64,000 nt of DNA from a virus: positions 88,016 through 152,015 of IMG/VR virus record IMGVR_UViG_3300034018_001348. One strand, written 5' to 3'. Under the pieces are notes generated by a model, which was not told the origin of the DNA, did not search any database, and worked only from the letters and a program-made list of their open reading frames with translations. The position numbers and the translations under genes were made by a program. Below are positions 57,268-63,697 of this stretch, one piece after another. Within the stretch, counting starts at the first letter, position 1. Every line of letters begins with the position of its first letter.

Positions 57268-57430
57268 TTATTTTATATTTCCAAAAAAGTATGAGCAATA
57301 AAAAACCCACTGATTTGTGATAGGATTAATAATCCAATAAGATTCTTTGTATTCATAGCACACAAATCCCTCAATGGAATTATTTAGAACTTTATTAATT
57401 AACTTTTTCAAACAGTTCAAAGAATTTATC
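57268..57430 (-). pseudogene. Fragment of family N-terminal domain
   Basis: Reading LKKLINKVLNNSIEGFVCYE..., SYWIINPITNQWVFYC is similar to the start of 56007-56960 (GKIINTLINSSVQGVDTYNH, STWLIF). It lacks its own start codon in this frame and overlaps the end of 57395-57772, so it is probably a truncated copy. Confidence 0.5.
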
Positions 57431-57772
57431 CTTATTGTTTTTTTCAGGGGGGAATATAAATGACTGAACATGGAATGATACAAATCCCATCTCACTACCG
57501 TAAGTCATTTTAAAATAATCATTAATCTCCGTACTATATTCATGTTTACTTTTCTTCATTCCATTGTGGTTATCAAAATGGATGTCAACTCCAACCAAAT
57601 ATTTATATATCGGGGAGAAGTTTATTGGGTCATATATAATTTGTTCCCTATATCCTGTGGAAACAACATCAATAATCTCGGGGCACATCTTCAGTATGAC
57701 AACCTTTAATGTATCGGGGACTTCAATTTTCTTATCGTTCGGGGATGGAAATAAAGTATCTTCATTTTTCAT
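57395..57772 (-). CDS. Hypothetical protein, 125 aa
   Basis: MKNEDTLFPSPNDKKIEVPD..., alpha/beta with DPINFSPIYKYLVGVDIHFD and a family-like C-terminal part (NDYFKMTYGSEMGFVSFHVQ). TATATCTTTG box at about 57785 (minus). Confidence 0.68.
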   Translation of the reverse strand: MKNEDTLFPSPNDKKIEVPDTLKVVILKMCPEIIDVVSTGYREQIIYDPINFSPIYKYLVGVDIHFDNHNGMKKSKHEYSTEINDYFKMTYGSEMGFVSFHVQSFIFPPEKNNKDKFFELFEKVN

Positions 57773-57824
57773 ATACTACTTTTTTACAAAGATATAACAA
57801 AGATTCCACATAACCAAAAAAAGG

Positions 57825-57890
57825 GTTGGGATTCCATCGAACGAAGTGAGTGACCGGACGAAGTGAGTGACCGGACGAAGTGAGACTACT
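57825..57890. repeat. Dispersed CGAACGAAGTGAG repeat, copy 1
   Basis: GGGATTCCATCGAACGAAGTG followed by tandem ACGAAGTGAGTGACCGG units. Related copies at 60184, 61637, 62222 and 62998. Lies between 57886 and 57772 ends. Confidence 0.65.
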
Positions 57891-58293
57891 CCCGCCCCCA
57901 CCCATAATGAACCACCTCCCCATCAATATATTCCTTCCAAGTTTTATTCCATGGACCGGAAAACAATACGGTCATACATCCGTTACTATTAGAAATCCGG
58001 TGATATGAATCCCGGGGAAAATAAACCAAGACTTTCTCCCTACGAACAATACGATATTCTCCACTAACCTCATCATCCAAGATTTGTTCATCATACTCAC
58101 CAAACAGTTTCACAGACCACGCATTAAAAGCGTGGGTATGAAACCGGTCCTGACTACCAAGAGATTTATGAAAATAAAAAAAGATGATGGAGAATAACCA
58201 CTTACACTCAAAGACCACGAATTGACTAACGACCTGTTCCCCGAACTCGAACTTATTGTATTTTAGAAATGAAATTGTTTTTGTTTTTACCAT
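57886..58293 (-). CDS. Cupin-like protein, 135 aa
   Basis: DRFHTHAFNAWSVKLFGEYD, VLVYFPRDSYHRISNSNGCM and TVLFSGPWNKTWKEY are conserved in RmlC-like cupins that carry two His plus a later His. Metal-binding enzyme or sensor; substrate unknown. Confidence 0.7.
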   Translation of the reverse strand: MVKTKTISFLKYNKFEFGEQVVSQFVVFECKWLFSIIFFYFHKSLGSQDRFHTHAFNAWSVKLFGEYDEQILDDEVSGEYRIVRREKVLVYFPRDSYHRISNSNGCMTVLFSGPWNKTWKEYIDGEVVHYGWGRE

Positions 58294-58343
58294 AATGAAT
58301 ATACCTTATGGAATAAAAGTATAATTCTAATTTATGGTTATGT

Positions 58344-58383
58344 CAAATAAAAAACCCCAAATCTAATTAAAGAAATGGGGTAT
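58344..58383 (-). terminator. Terminator after CRISPR array B
   Basis: On the minus strand ATACCCCATTT...GATTTGGGGT forms a stem followed by TTTTTTATTTG, ending the transcript that would run from the tnpB-like gene or leader through the array. Confidence 0.6.
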
Positions 58384-58405
58384 GTTTAAAAACATATTGG
58401 TAACA

Positions 58406-58703
58406 TTTTTTTTTTGTGTTTAAATTGTAATGATTCCCAACTTGCTCCCCTGTTAGAGTTAAAATGTTATGTTGTGACTATCTTTCAAATTGTGATGATT
58501 CCCAACTTTGAATTTCGTTGAGGCTAACTTACAGCGGTTGCGACTACCTTTCAAATTGTGATGATTCCCAACTCAAAATGTTATTCAATTGGGGATTTTA
58601 TGTTGTAACTACCTTTCAAATTGTGATGATTCCCAACCCTATTAACGAGGTTTATATCGGTGTCCTCGTTGTGACTACCTTTAAAATCGAGACACATCCC
58701 AAT
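58406..58703 (-). CRISPR. CRISPR array B: five 36-nt repeats, four spacers
   Basis: Well-conserved repeats at 58471-58506, 58537-58572 and 58602-58637 (plus-strand start GTTGTGACTACCTTTCAAA, end TGATGATTCCCAAC), each with one base difference. Terminal repeats at 58406-58441 and 58668-58703 are degenerate in the outer half, as end repeats usually are. Spacers are 29, 30, 29 and 30 nt and unrelated. Minus-strand polarity, the same as the nuclease gene, is supported by the downstream terminator and upstream leader. Confidence 0.92.
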
Positions 58704-58906
58704 AATGGCTTTTCAAATGAAATTGTGATAGTCTATCCGTTCTCGGATAATGAGGTTTTGAGACCCCTAGCCGCCTAACCGTTCCGGCAATCACACGTTG
58801 ACCGTGTTCTTTTACCCGGGTTATATCTGCATACAGTGTTTTAACCTTTTAACGTGTTACACACACGCGAGTTACCAATATGTTTAAGAACTTTTTTATT
58901 ATGATA
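58704..58906 (-). ncRNA. Candidate guide-scaffold or leader RNA
   Basis: About 200 nt between the nuclease stop and array B. It is GC-richer than its surroundings, with potential stems such as GCCGGAACGGTTAGGC and CCCGGGT. It starts below a TATCTTTG promoter and runs into the array. A diverged repeat-like stretch (near 58708-58735) shares TTTCAAAT and ATTGTGAT with the repeat. Could be a tracrRNA, scoutRNA or omega-RNA-like scaffold. Confidence 0.5.
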
Positions 58907-58914
58907 CAAAGATA
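58907..58914 (-). promoter_or_regulatory. TATCTTTG box upstream of CRISPR leader
   Basis: TATCTTTG on the minus strand, directly downstream of the nuclease stop codon at 58920 and with no ORF after it, consistent with transcription of the leader and array. Confidence 0.6.
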
Positions 58915-58919
58915 AGTAA

Positions 58920-60122
58920 TTATTCTCTAACTAACAAACTTTCTCTGATATTTTTTGCTGCGTTTATATCTCTATCGTGGTGTTCCTCACAAGACTTACA
59001 GGTCCATTCCCTTTGGGATAACTTTAACTCAGTATTTATATCCCCACAGTTAGAACAAGTCTTACTTGTATTACGGGGGTCAATCCTATTAAATTCAATT
59101 CCTTTTGAATTACAAACACTTCCCAAATAATCGACAAATGAACGAATCCCGATTCTTGCAGTGGATTTAGCCATATGTTTATTCTGTAACATAAATGACA
59201 AACGAATATCCTCAACTTGTATTTTAGAAAACTTACCTTTAGTTAAAACACCAACAACATATCTGTGATATTCTTTTCTAATATTATTTAATTCATTCTG
59301 TAATCTACCCTTCTTCTCAATTACTCTCCAATAATTTTTGGATTTAGGTTTACCCTTGTTTAATCTGTTCTTACGAGATATACTCTTTTGAATAATTGAA
59401 ATCTTATCTTCCAATTTTTTAATCCTCTCAATTGGTACCTGATATTTAAGTCCTTCGGATGTAATTGCCATATCTTTAATACCTACATCAATTCCCAATG
59501 ATTTACCCGAACTATTAATCTTAACAATTTCAGTATCCTTTAAATCCAATGTTAAAGATAAATACCAATTACCATCAGACTTCCTATGGATTGACATTAA
59601 CTTTGGTGTAGACCCTTTGAATTGTTTATGAAACTTACATTTTATAATTGGATTTATCCCAACTTTTTTAAGTAAAGTAGGAGCAAACCTAATTTCATTA
59701 TTATCCCAATCCAAACTTAAACTTCCACGACTAATACTATTTGAATTAGTCGTTAATTTCAATATATTCGTTTTTTTCTTATACGAAGGTTTTCTTGATT
59801 TTGGTTTTTTTCTGAAATTTTTAATTGATGTGACCAAAGATTCAGAAACATATTCCCTAAATATTGATGGAACATTATCAAACCAATTAATCGTTGAAAG
59901 ATAATTAGAGAAAAGAGATTTACTCTTTAAGTTCGGAGCAGGAAAGTCCTTAAAATCTTTCCCATCAATAAATTCACTAACCAAAAGATTATATCCCCCT
60001 CTTAATTTATTACCAATATCAAATAACCATCTCTTTTGTTTATCATCCGGGTATATCCTATACTCAACTGATACTCCAACATAAGATGGACCCTTTTTTC
60101 TTTCAACCAAAAAATGATTCAT
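58920..60122 (-). CDS. TnpB/Cas12-like RNA-guided nuclease, 400 aa
   Basis: Start at MNHFLVERKKGPSYVGVSVE (60122); the longer start at 60251 lies in a dispersed repeat. RuvC motif I SLGIDVGIKDMAI (about D212), motif II FSKIQVEDIRL (E304), zinc site TCSNCG/WTCKSC and motif III HHDRDINAAKNI (D385). All catalytic residues present. IS605-type TnpB in size, but a CRISPR array follows directly and no tnpA or IS ends were seen, so a miniature type V-U/Cas12f-like effector is the preferred reading. Confidence 0.88.
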   Translation of the reverse strand: MNHFLVERKKGPSYVGVSVEYRIYPDDKQKRWLFDIGNKLRGGYNLLVSEFIDGKDFKDFPAPNLKSKSLFSNYLSTINWFDNVPSIFREYVSESLVTSIKNFRKKPKSRKPSYKKKTNILKLTTNSNSISRGSLSLDWDNNEIRFAPTLLKKVGINPIIKCKFHKQFKGSTPKLMSIHRKSDGNWYLSLTLDLKDTEIVKINSSGKSLGIDVGIKDMAITSEGLKYQVPIERIKKLEDKISIIQKSISRKNRLNKGKPKSKNYWRVIEKKGRLQNELNNIRKEYHRYVVGVLTKGKFSKIQVEDIRLSFMLQNKHMAKSTARIGIRSFVDYLGSVCNSKGIEFNRIDPRNTSKTCSNCGDINTELKLSQREWTCKSCEEHHDRDINAAKNIRESLLVRE

Positions 60123-60141
60123 ATATAATTTATTTAGAAAG

Positions 60142-60149
60142 CAAATATA
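60142..60149 (-). promoter_or_regulatory. TATATTTG promoter of nuclease gene
   Basis: TATATTTG, 20 nt before the ATG at 60122. The surrounding TTTATTTAGAAAGCAAA leader is shared with gene 61158-61574. Confidence 0.6.
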
Positions 60150-60183
60150 AAACAAAGAATTCAAATCACCAAATATATAATGA

Positions 60184-60235
60184 AAAAAAGGAATGGGATT
60201 CCCTCGAACGAAGTGAGAAACCGGACGAAGAGCAC
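60184..60235. repeat. Dispersed repeat, copy 2
   Basis: AAAAAAAGGAATGGGATTCC then CTCGAACGAAGTGAGAAACC. Upstream of the nuclease gene; the AT-rich segment between repeat and promoter resembles that upstream of 61158-61574. Confidence 0.6.
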
Positions 60236-60243
60236 TATACGAA

Positions 60244-60522
60244 TTACTCATCAGCAGGGATATTATTTAACCAATTATTAAAATATTGTGAAGTATCCAC
60301 ATGATTTAATCCAAATAGTTTTCTTATACTATTGTATAACTCAGACTTCATAGATATTTTACTAACACTATGTGGTCTCGAACCAACCTTAACTCCATTC
60401 ACAATATAATAATAACTAAACATCTTAAACGCCCTCTCAAAATGGTTACTCTCTTTCGATACCGATAAGGTGGGGTTATCACCAACAATAGAATTAAGAT
60501 ATTCATGAACCAATTTTTCCAT
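60244..60522 (-). CDS. Paralogous small protein, 92 aa
   Basis: MEKLVHEYLNSIVGDNPTLS..., family end SELYNSIRKLFGLNHVDTSQ, YFNNWLNNIPADE. No ITES. Overlaps the upstream stop by one base. Confidence 0.68.
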   Translation of the reverse strand: MEKLVHEYLNSIVGDNPTLSVSKESNHFERAFKMFSYYYIVNGVKVGSRPHSVSKISMKSELYNSIRKLFGLNHVDTSQYFNNWLNNIPADE

Positions 60523-60710
60523 TATGTTGTTTCATTAATATCGGACATCACATAACCTTCAGGTGGAAAATGAACCAAACATCTTCCACTCTCTTTATAA
60601 CAAGTACAATCCAATTCATCATCAATCTCAAATGAAGCACTGCTCACCTTATCTTCGTAATTTGTGAAGAAATCATTAAAGATTCCCGTAATGGTCATTT
60701 TCTTTTTCAC
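60522..60710 (-). CDS. Small Cys-containing protein, 62 aa
   Basis: MKKKMTITGIFNDFFTNYED... with ELDCTCYKESGRCLVHFPPE (three Cys, one His). Acidic. Unknown function. Confidence 0.62.
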   Translation of the reverse strand: MKKKMTITGIFNDFFTNYEDKVSSASFEIDDELDCTCYKESGRCLVHFPPEGYVMSDINETT

Positions 60711-60715
60711 CTTAC

Positions 60716-61039
60716 TTATTTTTTGAATAGTGAAACCCTTTGAGGGTCTATTGTTATCACAATGTTATTACTTGAATCCGCATACGAAGCAATGTCATCA
60801 TCCAATAACATTTTATGGATATTATCATCATAATAAATCACCACATCATTGTATGAGTAATGTGGGTAATGATTTTTGATTGGTTCCAATAGAACAACAT
60901 CAGTACATTGACTAATGGCACCGTCCATAATGGATTTAATTAGTTCATAATAATATTGATTTCGGTTTTTCTTATACTCGTTCAATATATCAATTCGAGA
61001 TAAGGGTTCAGTTGTTTTTGGTTTGGAGTTCCACATCAT
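60716..61039 (-). CDS. Hypothetical protein, 107 aa
   Basis: MMWNSKPKTTEPLSRIDILN..., alpha/beta with DVVLLEPIKNHYPHYSYNDV. Same operon as 60522. Unknown function. Confidence 0.65.
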   Translation of the reverse strand: MMWNSKPKTTEPLSRIDILNEYKKNRNQYYYELIKSIMDGAISQCTDVVLLEPIKNHYPHYSYNDVVIYYDDNIHKMLLDDDIASYADSSNNIVITIDPQRVSLFKK

Positions 61040-61054
61040 TTTTTACTATTTCTA

Positions 61055-61150
61055 TTAATTTTTTAAGACATTACATATTAAAGCTAACAATGGTAATGAT
61101 AAGAGTAATAATGAAATTACTAACCCCCAATAATCTTTTATTTTTTGCAT
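61055..61150 (-). CDS. Single-span membrane peptide, 31 aa
   Basis: ORF MQKIKDYWGLVISLLLLSLP... LLALICNVLKN: one hydrophobic helix with short charged ends. Could be a small lysis or stress peptide. Short, but start and stop fit neighbouring gene spacing. Confidence 0.45.
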   Translation of the reverse strand: MQKIKDYWGLVISLLLLSLPLLALICNVLKN

Positions 61151-61157
61151 ATTTCTA

Positions 61158-61574
61158 TTAATTTTTTAAGTTTTGCTTCTTAACAATTTCTATCAACTTG
61201 ACCAAACATTCAAGTTCTGCTTCTTCGTAAGTTTGAAAAAAAGTATCCCATATTAATCCGCCTATTCTAAAATCACTATTATATTCAGTGATATTATCTT
61301 GGATATACCAACAATAAGGTTGTTGATATTTGTTTTCTTTAGTAATCCAACTATCTAAATTATACTTCTCTCTAAACCATCTAAATGCTTGTTGGTAAAG
61401 TGGTGCTACAAATGTTGTTTTAGATTCTAATCTAAATTGAAAAGGAGCAGATATAGTTTCATTTGATATATAAACCTCTCTATCTTTACCTACATAATAT
61501 CCTAAACAAGGTTCATCAAATCCTAATTCTTTTAAAGCTAATGCTTGTTCGTAAGGTATAAATTCTTTTTCCAT
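61158..61574 (-). CDS. Conserved Bacteroidetes-type hypothetical protein, 138 aa
   Basis: MEKEFIPYEQALALKELGFD..., FVAPLYQQAFRWFREKYNLD and EAELECLVKLIEIVKK are typical of a small protein that recurs in Bacteroidetes genomes and their mobile elements. Promoter TATATCTTTG with leader shared with the nuclease gene. Function unknown; supports the host assignment. Confidence 0.8.
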   Translation of the reverse strand: MEKEFIPYEQALALKELGFDEPCLGYYVGKDREVYISNETISAPFQFRLESKTTFVAPLYQQAFRWFREKYNLDSWITKENKYQQPYCWYIQDNITEYNSDFRIGGLIWDTFFQTYEEAELECLVKLIEIVKKQNLKN

Positions 61575-61636
61575 AATTTTTTATTTAGAAAGCAAAGATA
61601 TAATAAATTTTTTATTCCACCAAATATATAATAAAA

Positions 61637-61690
61637 AAAAGGGTTGGGATTCCATCGAACGAAGTGAGTCCGAACTGGGAGAGACCATAA
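61637..61690. repeat. Dispersed repeat, copy 3
   Basis: GGGTTGGGATTCCATCGAAC then GAAGTGAGTCCGAACTGGGA. Located upstream of gene 61158 in the same arrangement as copy 2 upstream of the nuclease. Confidence 0.65.
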
Positions 61691-61726
61691 TTTGTTAATC
61701 CCAAAATTATTCCATATATTTAACCC

Positions 61727-62209
61727 ATGAATTTATATGAACAATACGAGAACTCGAAAACGGAGGGGATAGATGATAAAATTAAAACTATCACTAACCT
61801 TATAACCGAATATCCAAAAATCACGGATTACCTTTATAATAGAATTGACACTTGTTTCGGGAAACACATCGTATATGTTGTTCATATGAAAGTGGATGGT
61901 ATAGACATGATTAAAATTGGTTATACCAAAAACTCAGTAACCGGAAGATTCTCAGAAAAAAGATGGACCGACCACCATAAGATAGAAATAATCGAAGTTC
62001 TAAGAGGAAACACATTACAAGCAAAAGGAGCGGTGGATTTCGAAAAACAACTTAAATCAGTATGTTCAATCTTTACAATAGAGTCCAACCTAAAACTCCC
62101 GGGAAAAAATGAATTTATGAATATCAAGAATCTTAATGAGATACTAATCCAATACGATACCTTATTCCCAAAATATCAAAACATCATAGGTCTTAAATCA
62201 CCTAATTAG
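61727..62209 (+). CDS. T5orf172/MUG113-like GIY-YIG nuclease
   Basis: 160 residues: IVYVVHMKVDGIDMIKIGYT, GRFSEKRWTDHHKIEIIEVL, KGAVDFEKQL match the T5orf172 branch of the GIY-YIG fold (YVV...KIGYT, R, E). No homing NUMOD tail. May be an accessory nuclease. Confidence 0.8.
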   Translation: MNLYEQYENSKTEGIDDKIKTITNLITEYPKITDYLYNRIDTCFGKHIVYVVHMKVDGIDMIKIGYTKNSVTGRFSEKRWTDHHKIEIIEVLRGNTLQAKGAVDFEKQLKSVCSIFTIESNLKLPGKNEFMNIKNLNEILIQYDTLFPKYQNIIGLKSPN

Positions 62210-62212
62210 ATT

Positions 62213-62335
62213 CTAAAAAAAAAGGGGATGGGATTCCATCGAACGAAGTGAGTCCGGACTGGAAGGTATACGAATATCCCCTCCAATTAAAATATTAATC
62301 AAATCACCTTCAGTAAGTCTAACAATATTCCCCAT
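62213..62335 (-). CDS. Tag-only peptide ending in the dispersed repeat, 40 aa
   Basis: MGNIVRLTEGDLINILIGGD... then IRIPSSPDSLRSMESHPLFF. The first part is an LTE tag, the rest translates dispersed repeat copy 4. TATTTATAATAAATA precedes the start, so it looks like a disrupted tagged gene. Confidence 0.45.
   Translation of the reverse strand: MGNIVRLTEGDLINILIGGDIRIPSSPDSLRSMESHPLFF
62222..62275. repeat. Dispersed repeat, copy 4
   Basis: GGGATGGGATTCCATCGAAC, GAAGTGAGTCCGGACTGGAA, GGTATACGAATATCCC. Nearly identical to copy 5 at 62998. Confidence 0.7.
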
Positions 62336-62372
62336 ATTAAATTTATTTATTATAAATACTCAACAATTAGGG

Positions 62373-62379
62373 TATTTAT
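62373..62379 (+). promoter_or_regulatory. TATTTAT box
   Basis: GGGTATTTATTAATATG, 4 nt before the ATG at 62384. Confidence 0.5.
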
Positions 62380-62383
62380 TAAT

Positions 62384-62695
62384 ATGGAAATAATATTAAC
62401 AGAGATTCAATATAAAAAATTACTATCAAATAAACCTCCAATAGATTTATTACGAAGATTTGATTTAATAAAATCAACAATACCAAAAGTTATTAAGTAT
62501 TATGATGTTGATGAATACAATAGAGAGGATTTTATTGATGAGGTTCTTCATCAACTATACGACGAAATTGATTATTATGGTATCGACAATTTTTTTGATT
62601 ATGTTAAACCATTATTCTATGATGATATTGGGAACATATATGATAGGAAAGTGGGTTATAGATTAAAAAGAAGAAAACAAAAAACCCCACCTTAA
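62384..62695 (+). CDS. LTE-tagged protein, 103 aa
   Basis: MEIILTEIQYKKLLSNKPPI tag, acidic helical body (FIDEVLHQLYDEIDYYGIDN) and basic tail (GYRLKRRKQKTPP). The last codons lie in the terminator stem at 62680-62706. Confidence 0.7.
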   Translation: MEIILTEIQYKKLLSNKPPIDLLRRFDLIKSTIPKVIKYYDVDEYNREDFIDEVLHQLYDEIDYYGIDNFFDYVKPLFYDDIGNIYDRKVGYRLKRRKQKTPP

Positions 62696-62706
62696 GGGTG
62701 GGGGTC
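62680..62706. terminator. Bidirectional terminator
   Basis: AAAAAACCCCACC-TTAA-GGGTGGGGGTCTT separates convergent genes ending at 62695 and 62707. Confidence 0.8.
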
Positions 62707-62979
62707 TTATTCTATTCCGTCAATTCTTATATCAGGAAATTTCTCCCTTAAATAAGAAAGTAATAATTCATCAGTAAGTTCCCCAAACATTTGATTCAAA
62801 GTATACTCCGTTGAATAATCAACATAGTCAAATTGATAATATAATATCATAAACCCAAATATATCCCCGTTCTTATCCACAAACTCCCGAGGTGAACTAT
62901 CATATGTTAAATCATATTGGGAGTCCATATAATTATTAAACATTCTTTCTAATCTACTTTCACTTATAACATATCTCAT
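62707..62979 (-). CDS. ISES family protein, 90 aa
   Basis: Start at MRYVISESRLERMFNNYMDS (62979), preceded by AAGTATTTATCAATATG. Middle GDIFGFMILYYQFDYVDYST; end LNQMFGELTDELLLSYLREK. The longer ORF start would translate the dispersed repeat and was rejected. Confidence 0.74.
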   Translation of the reverse strand: MRYVISESRLERMFNNYMDSQYDLTYDSSPREFVDKNGDIFGFMILYYQFDYVDYSTEYTLNQMFGELTDELLLSYLREKFPDIRIDGIE

Positions 62980-62997
62980 ATTGATAAATACTTGACT

Positions 62998-63060
62998 ATC
63001 AAAAAAGGGCTGGGATTCCATCGAACGAAGTGAGTCCGGACTGGAAGGTATATGAATAAC
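62998..63060. repeat. Dispersed repeat, copy 5
   Basis: GGGCTGGGATTCCATCGAAC, GAAGTGAGTCCGGACTGGAA, GGTATATGAATAACCCC. Lies between the ISES gene and the nucleotidyltransferase gene. Confidence 0.7.
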
Positions 63061-63076
63061 CCCGCCCATTATAATA

Positions 63077-63697
63077 TTAATCAAATCGAATTATTCGATA
63101 TTCATTAGTGTTAGGATAGAATTCCACATTCTCATCATATTGTTCCTGAGTCAATTCCCGACACTTATCCAATATGTCCTTTATCCCACCATTACAGATG
63201 GTATATCCTTTCTGTATATATTTCTGAACTCTTCTCAAAGAATCAAAGACAAATAATGGTTCAAGATGATTTATAATAATCCTCTTATGGTAAACATCCA
63301 ATAAACCGGAGGGGTTACATATAACCTTCTCCCCATCAAACATAAACTGACATACCGTAAAATCAAATGAATCAATAATATCCGTTAATTTATCATATTC
63401 CCTATATATAATCTGAACCTTAATCTTACCCTTTCTATAAGTCCTCAAGTTCTCATTGAAATAAACCAATTTATAACCATTACCCTTAGATAGATTCAAC
63501 TTAACAAATAAATCCAAATCCTCTTTAGTTAATCCAAAGATGTCTATATCACTATACTCATCCCCAAATAAACTATCCCGGACGGCTCCACCGGCAATTA
63601 CAACATTCATCCTGTCCTTTTTCTCATCATCCCTAATAAAATTGAAATTAGGTAATTTAGTTAATAAAGAATCTTTCGGTAATTCACAATACTCCAT
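63077..63697 (-). CDS. Pol beta-type nucleotidyltransferase
   Basis: 206 residues: VVIAGGAVRDSLFGDEYSDI then DIF gives the GG...RD...DxD catalytic motif (about D50 and D52) of poly(A) polymerase/CCA-adding enzymes. Only the head domain and a short tail are present, shorter than full CCA enzymes. Since the phage tRNA genes do not encode CCA, 3'-end completion is a plausible job. TATATCTTTG lies about 17 nt upstream of the ATG. Confidence 0.78.
   Translation of the reverse strand: MEYCELPKDSLLTKLPNFNFIRDDEKKDRMNVVIAGGAVRDSLFGDEYSDIDIFGLTKEDLDLFVKLNLSKGNGYKLVYFNENLRTYRKGKIKVQIIYREYDKLTDIIDSFDFTVCQFMFDGEKVICNPSGLLDVYHKRIIINHLEPLFVFDSLRRVQKYIQKGYTICNGGIKDILDKCRELTQEQYDENVEFYPNTNEYRIIRFD

Noticed and set aside
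58518-58778. Plus-strand ORF through CRISPR array B
   Set aside because: It reads across repeats and spacers; the repeat structure explains the open frame.
60123-60251. N-terminal extension of the nuclease gene
   Set aside because: It would translate the promoter and dispersed repeat copy 2; the start at 60122 gives a normal TnpB N-terminus.
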